From Manihot esculenta (lineage: Eukaryota; Streptophyta; Magnoliopsida; Malpighiales; Euphorbiaceae): DNA of 64,000 bases. The notes beneath the pieces are model-generated. The model was not told where the DNA came from. It worked only from the letters and a program-made list of their open reading frames with translations, and did no database searches. Position 1 is the first letter of the stretch, and every line of letters starts with the position of its first letter. Below are positions 10,705-22,109 of the stretch, piece after piece. Where the stretch lies: the NCBI RefSeq assembly GCF_001659605.2, contig NC_035171.2, forward strand, positions 11,773,835-11,837,834, given 5' to 3'. The translations under genes were made by a program, and so were the position numbers.

Positions 10705-11190
10705 AGGGCCTCTTGAGTACGGTGTAATGAGCAAAGATGCTCAGGGATTAGAGGTATCTCACATCGGAAAGAGGTTTTTGTCTTTAGGAGGGCAAGCACA
10801 ATAAGAAAGATCGAGAGAAAGCTCATGTCCACTAGGATAGGATGCAGAGTCATGTCTTGCTTGCTGATGTGTAATGCCATGGTTGATGCAGGTGCATTTC
10901 TGTTGGTATGATGGATGTTGACTGGTCCCTTAGTCCTCGATAGGCTATGTTCTGATATAAGATGAGTTGAGAGACCAGGTATGGCCTTTGGCACAGTTGG
11001 TCAGGGCATGTTATGCTAGATTGAGGGCTTTTGGTGACAGGATCATCCATGATATATATGTTTTAGAGTTCATGTGTTTGCTACATGGACCCTATGTGAG
11101 GCTGTTTTTCATGTGCTTTGTGTGTTTTACATGGATCACATGATGTGAAGCTGATGTATGCTTGTGTGCCTGTTGTGTTTTAGAAGAGGG

Positions 11191-11895
11191 ATGATGCAAG
11201 GTGCTAGTCAGTTTGTGGAGTCAGATCCATCTGAGTGGGAAGGTACGGCCACCTTTTCTCCCGTTCTGCCAGGAGTGCAGTCAGGAGGAGTTGGCAATAA
11301 GGAACCATCAAGGAACCCTGCAAGGTCGCTAGAAGGAATGGAGCAAGGAAGAATGGCTGGAGACATCATGAGAGTGGAGAGGATGGATGTGCAAAGGAGG
11401 GATGTAGGTGTGCAAGTGAATATGGATGAAGAAAGTATGGGAAAGTCGGAAAATGATGCGCAGACGAAGGATTTGAAGATCTCAAGTTCAGGAGAAGTTG
11501 AGCCGTCCCTTCTGAGCACAGCTGCTCAAAGAGAGAAAAAGAAGGTTAGAGGCCTTCGAAAGGCGAAGAAAGGCAAGTTTTGGAAGAGACGAAAGGCTAA
11601 TCTCGGTGCTGGTGCTGGTGGTGGCTCGAGTTCTGACTCAGGCCCTAGAAGATGTCTGAGGTGCGGAAGGCTGCATCGCGGACCTTGTCGAATTGGTACT
11701 ACGGCATGTTTCAAGTGTGGACAGGAAGGGCACTTTGCGCGTGAGTGTCCTACTGCGCCCAGGGTGGTACATTCCCAGTGGGTAACTACCAGGAATGGGG
11801 CTCAGGCCAGGCACCAAGGAGGAGGAGCAGACACAGCGGACACAGTGATGCCAGGTATGCTCACTTGTTCCTGTTCTGTGTTTCTTTTTCGTTAG
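11191..11895 (+). CDS. E2 Gag-like nucleocapsid protein without a capsid domain
   Basis: Open frame of 234 codons plus stop, beginning MMQGASQFVE at the position where other copies begin MRGTR. The N-terminal two thirds are charged and low in complexity and show none of the capsid motifs seen in E1 (WFKCYVDP, WEEFANEF). A basic stretch (KKKVRGLRKAKKGKFWKRRK) follows. Two zinc sites end the protein: CLRCGRLHRGPC and CFKCGQEGHFARECP, the pair found in the full-length Gag. It could bind element RNA without building a particle, a typical state for an element relying on a helper. The frame is open, unlike the gag genes of its neighbours, but expression is unproven. Confidence 0.6.
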   Translation: MMQGASQFVESDPSEWEGTATFSPVLPGVQSGGVGNKEPSRNPARSLEGMEQGRMAGDIMRVERMDVQRRDVGVQVNMDEESMGKSENDAQTKDLKISSSGEVEPSLLSTAAQREKKKVRGLRKAKKGKFWKRRKANLGAGAGGGSSSDSGPRRCLRCGRLHRGPCRIGTTACFKCGQEGHFARECPTAPRVVHSQWVTTRNGAQARHQGGGADTADTVMPGMLTCSCSVFLFR

Positions 11896-12260
11896 TTGCT
11901 CTAGGAGCTCTGAGCGGTTGAGTTGATCGCTTCTCGGCTTAGCGTGTCCTCTTTGGGTTAGGTAGACCCGGGTAGGATTCATCTCTGGCACAGGTTCAGT
12001 CCAGTGTCCTTGAGAGTAGATGCCAGCCACTCGACTTGACGGTCCGAGACTTGAGTGTCTGGATGTCATTCGGGGGATGGCTTGGTTTTCTCTTTATGAT
12101 GCTGGGGTTACCTGCGTCTGCAGCGCACGGTAGTCTGGAGTTCAGGATGGATCTGAGGTAGGTGTCAGAGGGGACCCAGTAGAATGCCTAGAAGTTCGAT
12201 GTCAGCTGTCAGGCTCGTAGGGTGTGTAGGAGGGGTTGAGCGGTTAGCAGGATGAAGCCG
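11896..12260 (+). pseudogene. E2 decayed protease region
   Basis: Translation in shifting frames recalls the E1 protease segment: LESRCQPLDLTVRDLSV matches [17 protein letters not shown], and a GMAWFS-like stretch matches GMDWLS. Multiple stops and frameshifts; the DPGAS catalytic motif is not found. Nothing coding was seen from 12260 to the hairpin at 12477. Confidence 0.6.
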
Positions 12261-12476
12261 TGAGCCTAGGAGAGTACAAAGCAAAGTAAGAGCAAGAGAA
12301 GGAGGAAGAGAAGGATCAGAGTAGCGCAGCAGAAGCCTGTTGCGAGTTAAAGACGACGCCAGTGTAGTCCAGATGAAGAAAGAAGGGCAAGGATCAGAGT
12401 GCACAGTGGAAGCGTGTGCAGTTCTAGAGAGGCGTTCAGTTTCGTTTGCTTGTTTGCTTGTTTGTTTGTTGTTTTA

Positions 12477-12513
12477 ACATTTGGGGACGAATGTTTTTAT
12501 AAGGGGGGTAGAT
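12477..12513 (+). promoter_or_regulatory. E2 pre-PPT hairpin and polypurine tract
   Basis: ACATT-tggggacg-AATGT keeps the core of the hairpin seen in E1, and AAGGGGGGTAGA abuts the 3' LTR. Retention in a copy without pol argues the site is needed in cis. Confidence 0.7.
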
Positions 12514-14955
12514 TGTAATACCCGGCTCGTTCAGGCATCGGAATTCCTACCGTCCGGTGGAATCTCGGATGTCGGATTCGTTTTGAGGGGTATTGCAAGG
12601 GCAACTGAAGTTTTCTACAAGGTTTTCTAAAAGTTTTCTAACATGGTTTGACGTGTTTTATGGTTTTGCACGGAAAGGAAATGAATTTTGAAGAGAAAAG
12701 GTCAAGGAGGGAAAAACAGAGGTTCGGCCGCCGAAGTTGGCTGAGTTGCGGGTGCAAGTTTGGCTGCCGAAGATGGTTGACCAAGCCACCTATAAAAGCC
12801 CTTAGGTCGGTTCAAGAGGTAAGTTTTCTTCCTCTACCCACCCAAGGTGAGCTCATGTCCTCCTTGAGATGATTTCATGGTTTTTGCAAGTTCTTGCATG
12901 GTTTTTAATGAGTTTTATCCTTGGTTTAGAGAGTTGTGAGCTTTGAGCAAGGTTTTGGAGTTTGGAGCTTATAGAGCTTGATTTCTCCATGTTTTGAAGT
13001 TCGGATCACACCAACTCTAGTTCTTGAAGAGGTAAGTGTTGATCCTTATGTTTTATGGTGTTTTAAGCAAGTTTTATGGAGGGATAAAGGGTAGGTTTGC
13101 ATGGTTTGCATGAGTTGTGCATGAAGGGTTTATGCATCCTTTATGCCTTTGTTTGCTCGATGTGGTTATGTGTTGTTGTGTGTGGGAGTTTAAGGGTGTT
13201 TAAGCTCCTATATATGTGTTTAAGGGTTTGTGCATGGTTTTACGAGGTTATATGCATGTTAAGAGGGTTAGGAAGGTTTAGGGAGGCTTGTTGGTGCATG
13301 GATCTGGGTTCTGGAGGAACTCAGGTTCGGCCGCCGAAAGGAGTTTCGGCCGCCGAACCCTTGAGGAGGTGGGATAGGCCACCTAAACTCGCCTCCGAAG
13401 GTTTGGACTTTCGGCTCTGGAGTGGAGTTTCGGCCGCCGAACCTGCCGCCGAACATGCCTGACTTTCGTCTCTGGAGAGGACTTTCGGCCGCCGAAAGTG
13501 CCCTGTTTTGCCTTCCTTTGCATGTTTTGCCTTCCTTTGCATGTTTTGCCATGCTTGTCTATGGTGTTTTAGGGGGTTTGTGGGGAGATGTTTGAGAGTT
13601 ATGTTAGAGTGGTTTGACACCTCATGTGAGTCCACCTGTGTAGGATCGGATCTGAGGCGAGGTGTTTAGTTCCAGTGTGAGAGTTGGCCCAGAGTTAGCC
13701 ACAGCTTGGCTTCAGGTGAGTAGAACTAACTATGCATGTTTTAACGCTAATGGTTAAGATAGAGACAGTATGAGCATGAGACACGCATCATGGATGCCAT
13801 ATGATACTAGGTTGTACTGCATTAGAGATCACGAATATGCTGCATTGCATTATTATTGTTGATGGGATGGACCAAGGCGATCTCAGTAGCCCGCAACCTG
13901 TTATGTCTAGATAAGACCTTTGGGAGCTCCGCAGTTAGGGGCCGGGCTCTAGTACATGTAGTGACCTGGGAGTCCATAGGGGCCGGGCACCGACAGAGGG
14001 AGTTCTGGGATCATGTCTAATCCGAGATGTGAGATGTTTGTGTTATGAGACATTCCATGAAAGCATGTAATGAATGAACTGTTTTATGGTTTCTACTCAC
14101 TGGGCTCTTGTAGCTCACCCCATTCCCTTAACCCCAGTTTTGCAGGGCCAGAGTTCAGCAGAGTTCAGCAGAGTGAGCTATGGGAAAAGCAGAGTGTAAG
14201 CAGGGGTTGCCGTGTTTGGCTGTAATAGCATAGCTAGGTTGTGATAGGTTGTGATAGAGTGGCATGTGGCATGTATATGGATGAAAGAAGCTTGATGTAT
14301 ATGTGTTGATGATGTAAAGAGAAAGTGATGTTATGTTATGTTATGTTATGTATGTGTGTATAGTAGAGTCGTGGACATGATGTATGGACATGATGTTGTA
14401 GCATGATGTATATTCAGGTTATGCATGGACAGAGCATGGAGTCTAATGAGATAATGTCGAGAGTTGTGCTTTGCCCAGTGTATGTTGAATCCCTGGTGTA
14501 TGCATGTGTCCTGTTTTACGTTTCTTGATGAGAAATGTGTCAAGCTCGGCTTAACATATGATGTGTTTATAAAACTCTAGTGATCAGGGAAGAAAGGGTA
14601 TAAAACCCCTTGACCCATCTGAGAGGGAAGAAAGGGTATAAAACCCCTTGACCCATCATGGAAAGTAAGGCTAGCCTGTCTTATGCTGACCCTAAGAGAG
14701 TGGGTTCTATGTTTTCAGCTTAGTAGTAGATCACTGGTGTAGGCCTTGACGGCTGTGGTTTTAAGGTTAAGCCTGGTGGTTTTACAGAAAAGGTTTTAAA
14801 AGCTCGTGTTCGAGTTGGATCATGTCTGGGATTGATCAGGTACACAGAGTTCAGTTTAGGCTTGCTACGGGTCCCGGCGGCCTTAAGCCGATCTGGATCC
14901 TAGCGCCGAGCAGTTTGGGCCGTTACAGAGGGGTATCGGTTTCCGGGCTGTTACA
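12514..14955 (+). repeat. E2 3' LTR
   Basis: Starts TGTAATACCCGGCTCG, ends GGGCTGTTACA; TATAAAA at 12791. Palindromes TTCGGCCGCCGAA cluster at 13325-13500. A unit of about 36 bp containing GGGTATAAAACCCCTTGACC is doubled at 14587-14658. The last 50 bases contain an internal GTTACAGAGGGGTATCGG, which looks like an older LTR end plus primer-site sequence. Confidence 0.85.
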
Positions 14956-15440
14956 CCCGGCACCACAAAACCGGCTGAGATGACGAAGCGATAGTAAGGC
15001 CAATGAGCCTGAATCCCATGCAAGGCTAGAGAGCCCGGAAGCGACAGTAAGGCTTAAGAGCCTGAATCTTGCGCAGGACCTCAGTAAGATAGGTGACCGA
15101 GCTCAGAAAATAACCCCCGGCACCACAAAACTGGCTGAGATGACGAAGCGACAGTAAGGCCAATGAACCTGAATCCCATGCAAGGCTAGAGAGCCTGGAA
15201 GCGACAGTAAGGCCTAAGAGCCTGAATCTTGCGCAAGACCTTAGTGAGTAGGTGACCGAACTCGAAAAATGACTCCCGGCACCACAAAACCGACTGAGAT
15301 GACGAAGCGACAGTAAGGCCAATGAGCCTGAATCCCATGCAAGGCTAAAGAGCCTGGAAGCGATAGTAAGGCCTAAGAGCCTGAATCTTGAGCAAGCCCT
15401 CAGTAAGGTAGGTGACTGCCAGCACCACAAAACCAAGCTG
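14956..15440 (+). repeat. Tandem repeats of about 160 bp in the Tat-like element interior
   Basis: Units start CCCGGCACCACAAAAC at 14956, 15116 and 15275, with a shorter fourth at about 15419. Each unit holds two diverged half-units with GAAGCGACAGTAAGGC and GAGCCTGAATC. The 170-codon minus-strand open frame across this stretch is a by-product of the repetition. Confidence 0.85.
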
Positions 15441-17452
15441 AGAGGATGAAGAAAACTATTCTTTCGCCTTTTATTAAAAAATATTGTATGCTCACAACAA
15501 ATAGCGGCATATGATGACAACAGGCAAAAACAACTCATAAGAACACAGCTCCGACCTCACATAAAGATTGGGGCACTGGACCATAAATGAAAAGTTAAAC
15601 TCCGACCTCCCAAAGGAGCTCGAGTCATAAGGTAAAGAGACTTTGATCTCACACAATAGACAAAAGCGCCAAAGCGCCATGCTGACCTTAAGAGGGTACT
15701 AGGACAGAAATAAAAAATCTGAATCCGACCTATTGAAAGAGCTCAGATTATAGGCTAATAAGACCTCGATCTCGCAAAATAGCCAGCATATAACGAAATT
15801 AAACTAAGGCACCCCAACGCCTGTATCATGTAGCAATGCGACCTAATAAAGGACAATGCAAGGCTCACGGCGCCAAAGCGCCAAAGCACCATGCCGACCT
15901 CAAGAAAATGAGCTCGATACTAGTAAATCCAATAGGCAGACCAAATTAAGGCGAGGCAAATCCTAAGCAAAATGCATACCAAGATAGAGAACCAAACAAA
16001 AGACTAGGGGTAATCATAGGAGGCACTAACCTTGAGAATTGACCGCTAGCACTAAACCAGCTCGGCTAGCCTAGAGAAAGGTCTAAGTAGCAAAGAGCTC
16101 ACAAACGCTTGAGGGAAGACAGATCGGAAAGCACTCGGGTGCAAAAAAACCAAACAACCGAGACATACTCAAGGACCAAATGCTCAGATAAAGAATAAAG
16201 GAGACAGGAGCAATGTAGAAGGCCAAATGAAACATTCTGAATGATTGGACGAGGCAGTGGAAAGTCTTGACTCATTGGATACAAAAGAATCGAACCCTAG
16301 TATGGTCAAACCCAAAACAGATAGTCCAACCTCTTCGACCCGGGGTCGATCTTCCCAAAAGCCCAGAAGGGCCAGACATACCTCCCTGCTGAGCCTTATG
16401 TCTGTGCTGGTGAGGCTATAAACCTATAAAAGAAAGGTTAAAAGTTGAAAAAACAAGCAGTCGGGCTGAAACATAGCCTATATAAGGCTAGACAATAAAG
16501 TAAGAAATTAAGTCCGACTTCACAAAAGAGCTCGGGGCACCAAAGTAAAGAAAACGACATCCCGAACTCTCAAGCTCATAGCACAAGCATCATCACGGGC
16601 TATAGGCATAAAAGCCTAAGCAAAGAAGAAAAATTCGAGCTCCTGAACTCGCAGTATGGACGAACTCACAACAAGTAAACAATAAAGCTGAATAAAGCTA
16701 AGTGTAGAAGAAACAACAGAGAGCCGAGCTCCCTATATGAAAAGGCCCGCCAATGCGAAATGCATAAAAGGATAAACGAAAGCGAAGGGTCGTGCTCACA
16801 GCTCGAATTAACCCACAGTAAACAAACACTTAACAAAGATGACCCAGGAAGAGGAAGACGACAAAAGGCCAAGCTCCTTATCTCAATGGAGCACACAGCT
16901 CAGACCGCACTGACCGCCAGAAGGTTATATCCAGAGGGACAAGATGTCCGAGCTCGTAATAAGAATAAGATTTAAAATCGTCTAATGCGGGGCACTCATG
17001 CAAATAAGACATTCCTCTAGGTATTATATATCTGAGCTTACAGCACTGACGAGGTCATAAGCCAAAAACAGAAATGCTCTCATGAGAATAAGAAAAACTC
17101 GCAATCCAGAAGCTTAGCCAAATGCTGAGCCTTAGCCCGGGTTAGTTCGACTAGCAAAGTCCCAGTAGAGATAGCCTAGTTCATCAATTAAGTAAATTTG
17201 ACAAAACAAGAAGACAGCCTGAGTAAAAAATAATAATGAGGTACAGGCCGAGGTGAAATATCATTCATCATCAAATACACATCTCCAGATCGCCATACAT
17301 TCGAACATCAAAGTAAAGAGACAAAGAAATAAAAAGGCAAGGAAAGGAAGCTTTTGACAGGAGCAGTTCTCGGGCCACGTGGTCATAAATAGAGTTTAAG
17401 GATTTACCCCTCACCACTTATGTAATAAATGCCGAGGAGGTAAAGGGGCAAT
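15441..17452 (+). other. Residual interior of the Tat-like element, no gene recognised
   Basis: Purine-rich sequence with only short open frames and no gag or pol motif on either strand. It ends in the polypurine tract GAGGTAAAGGGGCAAT immediately before the right LTR. Confidence 0.6.
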
Positions 17453-18105
17453 TGATGATCCCCGGGCTTCCTCTACCCTGGGCGAGGCCGGGCCTAAGAG
17501 GAGAATAATGGCCCAAAGCCCATCAAGCCCTCCTTTAGCTGACCAACTCAGCATCTCAGGCCTCGACCCCGACACGCCGGGCCGGGTGGGTTACCCGCGA
17601 GCCCAGACCCAGTAGGAAGAAGCCCAGCTCGGTGATGTGATGTGAGGGAGAGGAGCTGGTCCAGTCACTTCGCAGCCCTGTCTGCACGCACACCAGGAGA
17701 ATTAAATGGCTGCTTGGCGTGGAGAGAGGGTCTGACACGTCCGTACGTACGGGCCTGAGTGATATAGACAGGTAGCACAATAGCAGGAACTGGAGGGGCA
17801 GGTAAAAAGGGAGGGGGTCTTCTCTTTCCTTCTTCTTCTTTTTTCTGCTTCTTCCTCGGCTCCATATTTTTACTTTATTTTTCTCTGTAACTCTTGTCTA
17901 TCCATACTACCCTAGTTCATGAATCTGACTTGAGCATCGGAGGGTCTCCATCGGGGGCATTCCCGATAGACCCATGACTATATTTCCTTATTTTGCAGGT
18001 CCTTTCATCAAACCGAACATTGAAAGACTCATATGATAGACCCATATGATGGAGCAAGAAGAAAACCAGATTTATCATGGAGTAAGAGGAAAATCAGATT
18101 TATCA
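17453..18105 (+). repeat. Right LTR of the Tat-like element
   Basis: Begins TGATGATCCCCGGGC and ends AGATTTATCA. The last 60 bp contain a doubled unit ending AGATTTATCA. Uninterrupted at GGGTCTCCATCGGGGG, the site where E1 entered the left LTR. Confidence 0.85.
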
Positions 18106-18390
18106 CCACCTACCACTCATTCAAGACATAACGAGCTCTAGATAATATAAAATGAGTATCATTCATCTTTTGATTCCATACTGCATTATTTCTATTCATC
18201 CATAAACTCCATAAAATCATAAAGACTTCCTCCTTCTCCTTTGATCAACATTGCTGCAATACAAAAGCCAACCATTGGGAAATGGTTTAAATTGGATTCC
18301 ATCCAACCGAAGATAAAAGCCATACCTATTTAGCCGTAGAACAATTATGGAGAAGATGAATTTCAGATTCTGATTCTTGATGACAAAATA
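18106..18390 (-). pseudogene. LINE piece 6: region between zf-RVT and RNase H
   Basis: Minus-strand reading gives ESEIHLLHNCSTAK, the second half of a zf-RVT domain (E..H.L..C..A), then VFMILWSLWMNRNNAVWNQK, the conserved W..W..RN..+W motif, and ends RARYVLNEW. Several stops interrupt it. It continues in frame into piece 7 across the CCACC duplication, and upstream into piece 5 across the solo LTR. Confidence 0.8.
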
Positions 18391-20527
18391 TGTAATACTC
18401 GGCTAGACCCCGGCATCGGAATTTCTATTTTTCCGGTGGAATCTCGGATGTCGGAAACCTCTAGAAGGGTAAAATATATTTTTCTAAAATGTTTTAACAT
18501 GTTTTTATGGTTTTAATGAAGAAAGAAATTGAGTTTTGAAAGAAAATATTTTGGAGGAGAAACTCAGGTTCGGCTGCCGAACCCCATGTTCGGCTGCCGA
18601 ACATGGTGGAGTTGCGGAGGCACTTTTGGCTTCCGAAGGTGGTCTGGCCAGCCACCTATAAAAAGCCCCCTGTCCGAAAATGGGCAAGTGTTTCTCTCTA
18701 TTTTCGGGCAAGGTGAGTCTCCGTCACCCCTTTTGTCGATCTTGTGTTTTCTCCTCAAATCCTTCAAGTTTTGACAAGTTTTAACTTGGTTTTGAAGATT
18801 TTTGAGCTAAGAACGAAGCTTTGAAGCTTGGAGACCCCGGAGCTTGATTTCTCTCATCTCCGAGTTTGGATCGCCTCTCCTCTCGTTTTTCAAGAGGTAA
18901 GTGGAGATTCTACCCTTCTTTTATGCTTTGTGTAAGTTTTGAGGGGTTTTAGAGATTTTTAATGCATGATTAGGCTAGTTGTAAAATGTTAGGGTTTATG
19001 TGAGTTAATGATGAAATGTATGTTTATTGTTTATTATATGTAATGTTGTTGGGGTATAGGTTAGTTTTAAGCCCCTAAATACTTGTGAATGTATTTATGC
19101 ATGTTTTTGCATGAGTTGGTTTGGTTGGCTGAATATGGGAGAGAAGCCCGAGTTCTGTCATTCTGTAAGAACTTAGGTTCGGCAGCCGAAACCATGTTCG
19201 GCCGCCGAGCCTGCCTGAGGAGGCAGTTTTGGCTGCCGAACCCTGCCCCTGAAAGTTTGGACTTTCGGCTCTGGAGGGGACTTTCGGCCGCCGAACCTGC
19301 CGCCGAAGGTGACTGAGTTTCAGCTCTGGAGGGACTTTCGGCCGCTGAACCTGCCGCCGAAAGTGCCCTGTTCAGCCTTCCTTTGCATGCTTTCTATGAA
19401 TGTTTTATGATATTTTAGGGGGTTTTTGGGGAGTTATTTAGAGTCATGTTAGTGTATGTTTGGTCCCTCATTTGAGTCTACCTGTGTAGGTTCGAACCCG
19501 AGGAACCAAGGACCCCAGCAGTGAGGTAGCTGCTTCAGAGTCTATTCAGGGTCAGCCTGAGGTGAGTAGAATGGATCTTTATGTTTCAAAGCAAATAAAT
19601 TTCAAGCATGTTCATGCATCACGAATGCCATGATATATATTAGGTTGTTTGCACTAGAATTCATGAATATGTTGCATTGCATACTTTGATGTTGATGTGG
19701 ATGGATGTTGGATGACCCATTAGTCCTCGGTATGATATGATGACAATGATACGGCATGGAAGTCCAGTGAGGCCCATTCTACGCCCATGGCACGATGTAA
19801 GAGAAAGACCAGTGAGGCCCATTCTACGCTCCTGGCATATTGGAATGTTATGTTATGTTATGTTAAGAGAAAGACCAGTGAGGCCCATTCTACGCCCCTG
19901 GCACCATTGGAATGTGTAGAGGACTATTGGTGACAAGTCCATCCTTGATGTGATTTGTTTGTGATGTGATGCATTCCATGAAAGCATATGTTTTAATATA
20001 TTGTTTTACTATTCTGCTCACTGGGCTCTTGTAGCTCACCCCTTTCCCTTAACCCCCAAGTTTGCAGGTTCGGAATAGACCAGGAAGTCAGGAAGAGTAA
20101 AAGTATTATGTATGTAATAGTTAGTTGTGGACATGAAAGATAATGTAATGTAAGATATTGTACAGTTTTGTATTGAGGATTAGTATTGTGCTTGACCCTA
20201 GTGTGTATGGTTAATCCCTCTTGTTCATGATCATTATGAAATGTTTTTATTAATATGTTGAGATGTAAACCGAGCTTGATATATGTTATGTTGACCCAAC
20301 TAGAGCATTTGATGAGGGCTCTAGTGTGGGGTTTTATGTTTATGATTTTGGTGCATGCACAGGTCAAGCTTGGTCAATGAAAAGTTTAAAATGTTTATGT
20401 AAATGTATGATCATGTATGGGATTTATCAGGTATGACATGTTGTATGTTAGGCTTGCTACGGGTCCCGGCGACCTTAAGTCGATCTGGATCCTAGCGCCG
20501 GTAGCGGTCCGATTTCGGGTCGTTACA
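18391..20527 (+). mobile_element. E3: solo chromovirus LTR
   Basis: TGTAATACTCGG to GGTCGTTACA, 2137 bp, with TATAAAAA at 18657, palindromes at 18570-18605 and 19180-19370, and three GACCAG...CTGGCAC hairpin repeats at 19760-19910. LINE sequence lies on both sides with no primer site or interior, so this is a solo LTR left by LTR-LTR recombination. Flanks AAATA (18386-18390) and AAATG (20528-20532) form a probable duplication with one mismatch. Confidence 0.88.
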
Positions 20528-21949
20528 AAATGGACAGATTTCATCAACATCAATATGGCGCCTTCTAAGATTTACTTTACACGGAAGGACCTGTTGTAAA
20601 ATTTGCCAAATTAATGTTTGAACATTTCTTAGAACCTGTACTTTCCATATTTTTTCCCAAGGAAACGTTTGATCAGGTACCTGTAACTCAAAATATTCCA
20701 TTACTAGCTTGTATCCCTCATTGACTGAATACTATCCATTTCGATTAGATTTCCAATACCACTAATCCCTTCTTGCAATACGTGAAAGTGGTATCTGCAA
20801 AATACATGAAACATCTATTATATTAAAATAATTTTGAATGAGCTGTACATTCCATCCACCATTAATTAGAAAATTTGAAACTTTAACAAGTTTTTCAGAA
20901 TTTTCAGGTTCTATTTGTATATACGGCATTTGCGGATCCAATAACTAGGGATCTTTTCAAATATCAATATCTATGTCATCTCCAATTCTTTTTATACAGC
21001 CCTCCATTAAAATATGTCTTGACTCTAAAATCTCTCTCCATATTTGACTTGGGTTATGGCCAAGTTGAGCTTGAAAAAAGGATGTATCATGAAAATACCT
21101 TGACTTTAAAATTTGTGAAGCTAAAGTATTTTGTTGTAAAATTAGTCATTCTTATTTCGCAATAAGCGCCAAGTTGAACTAATGTATATCTCGATACCCA
21201 AGACCTCCATGAATTTTTGGAATAGCTATTCTTGCCCACTGCATCCATCTCAAACCCGAACCGGTTCTATTACCAAATTTCCAAAAAAATCGATTCATTG
21301 TTATCTCAAGTTCTCTACATGTATCTATAGGCAGCAAAAAAATGCTCATAATATAGTTCAACATAACTTGGGTAATCGTTCTTAAGAGGACATCCTTACC
21401 TGCTGTCGAAAGCAATTTAGATTTCCATCGTTTCAAACATTTAGAAACTTTCTCAACAACATATTGAAAAACTTGTATTTTCTCTCTATCAATAACAGAT
21501 GGCATACCAAGATAAGTTCCATGATTATCCACCTCCTCAACACCCAAAACGTTACACAAACCAGTTCTACAATCCATATCAACAATAGGAGTAAACATAA
21601 CAGAGGATTTAGTTAAACTGATCATTTGACCGAAAGCTTTTTCGTATTCACAAAGGCTAGTCTTTAACTCCATCACTTCATCCAATTTTACTTTAGTAAA
21701 ATATAGCGCATCATCGGCGCAAAAAAATGTGACACAGAAACTGCCCCTCTAGCCACTTGAGCACCATATGTGCGTCCCTAGCTTTGCAAAGCCAATAATC
21801 TGGGCTATAAACCTTCAGCACATATAATAAAGAGATAAGGGGATAAAGGATCTCCTTGTCTCAATCCTCTCTGTGGCAATACTGGTCCAAACTCCTCTCC
21901 ACCTCGCAGAAAATAATATTGTACTGTAGAAACAACTTGCATAATCTTG
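20528..21949 (-). pseudogene. LINE piece 5: reverse transcriptase core to zf-RVT
   Basis: Minus-strand reading from 21949: [14 protein letters not shown], then the RT motif [19 protein letters not shown]. The catalytic FADD region is frameshifted (bases for FCADDALYFTK are there, split between frames). An open stretch at 21179-21685 covers the thumb-like region (YLGMPSVIDREK, GKDVLLRTITQVM, GLRWMQWARIAIPK, GGLGYRD). Further on come GDDIDIDIWKDP and the zf-RVT start LPCKVNLRRRHIDVDEICPFCN at 20540-20610, which is cut by E3. Stops and shifts make it inactive. Confidence 0.88.
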
Positions 21950-22109
21950 TGATAGAGCATATTTTAGTCCATATTATCATGATTTTATTGATGTTTATTT
22001 ACACATTTTCTACCTAATTTTATAGTTTTAATCATGTTTTGCAGATATTAGGTGTAAAGAGATAATCTGGAGAAAATGCTCTTAAAACTGCCAAAAAATG
22101 CCAAATATG

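Larger units (their letters stand above)
10541..14955 (+). mobile_element. E2: non-autonomous chromovirus derivative lacking RT, RNase H and integrase
   Basis: A 148-bp LTR tail (10541-10688) matches 14808-14955, the end of the 3' LTR. Between them lie a degraded primer site, a short gag-like gene (11191-11895), a decayed protease region, the conserved pre-PPT hairpin and an AAGGGGGGTAGA tract. Only about 1.8 kb of interior exists, so pol was lost before or at insertion. The 5' LTR is truncated at a junction with the host LTR, so the left target duplication is gone. LTR sequence differs clearly from E1, indicating a separate subfamily. Confidence 0.8.
168..18105 (+). mobile_element. Tat-like LTR retrotransposon remnant, host to two nested chromovirus insertions
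   Basis: Both outer boundaries are visible. TGATGACC begins at 168 after CCACC (163-167), and TTATCA ends at 18105 before CCACC (18106-18110), so the target duplication is CCACC. The left LTR is 168-661 plus 10419-10540, split by chromovirus E1. The right LTR is 17453-18105. A polypurine tract (GAGGTAAAGGGGCAAT) precedes the right LTR. Interior sequence survives only at 14956-17452 and starts with 160-bp tandem repeats, as often seen near the 3' end of Tat/Ogre-type elements. No gag or pol was recognised, so the Tat assignment is an inference from layout. Primer-binding site and 5' interior are missing, replaced by E2. Confidence 0.75.

Noticed and set aside
11855..11895. A possible 41-nt intron (CCAG/GTATGC ... 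TTCGTTAG) at the end of the E2 gag gene
   Set aside because: Too short for a plant intron and it would join into decayed, multi-stop sequence.
15026..15538. A 170-codon minus-strand open frame with internal repeats
   Set aside because: It exists only because the 160-bp tandem unit lacks stops in that frame; it has no start context and no homologous motif.
19737..19919. RPVRPILRPWH-repeat open frames (also at 24763-24999 and 31297-31533)
   Set aside because: Produced by the GACCAG...CTGGCAC hairpin repeats of the LTRs and not conserved in frame between copies.
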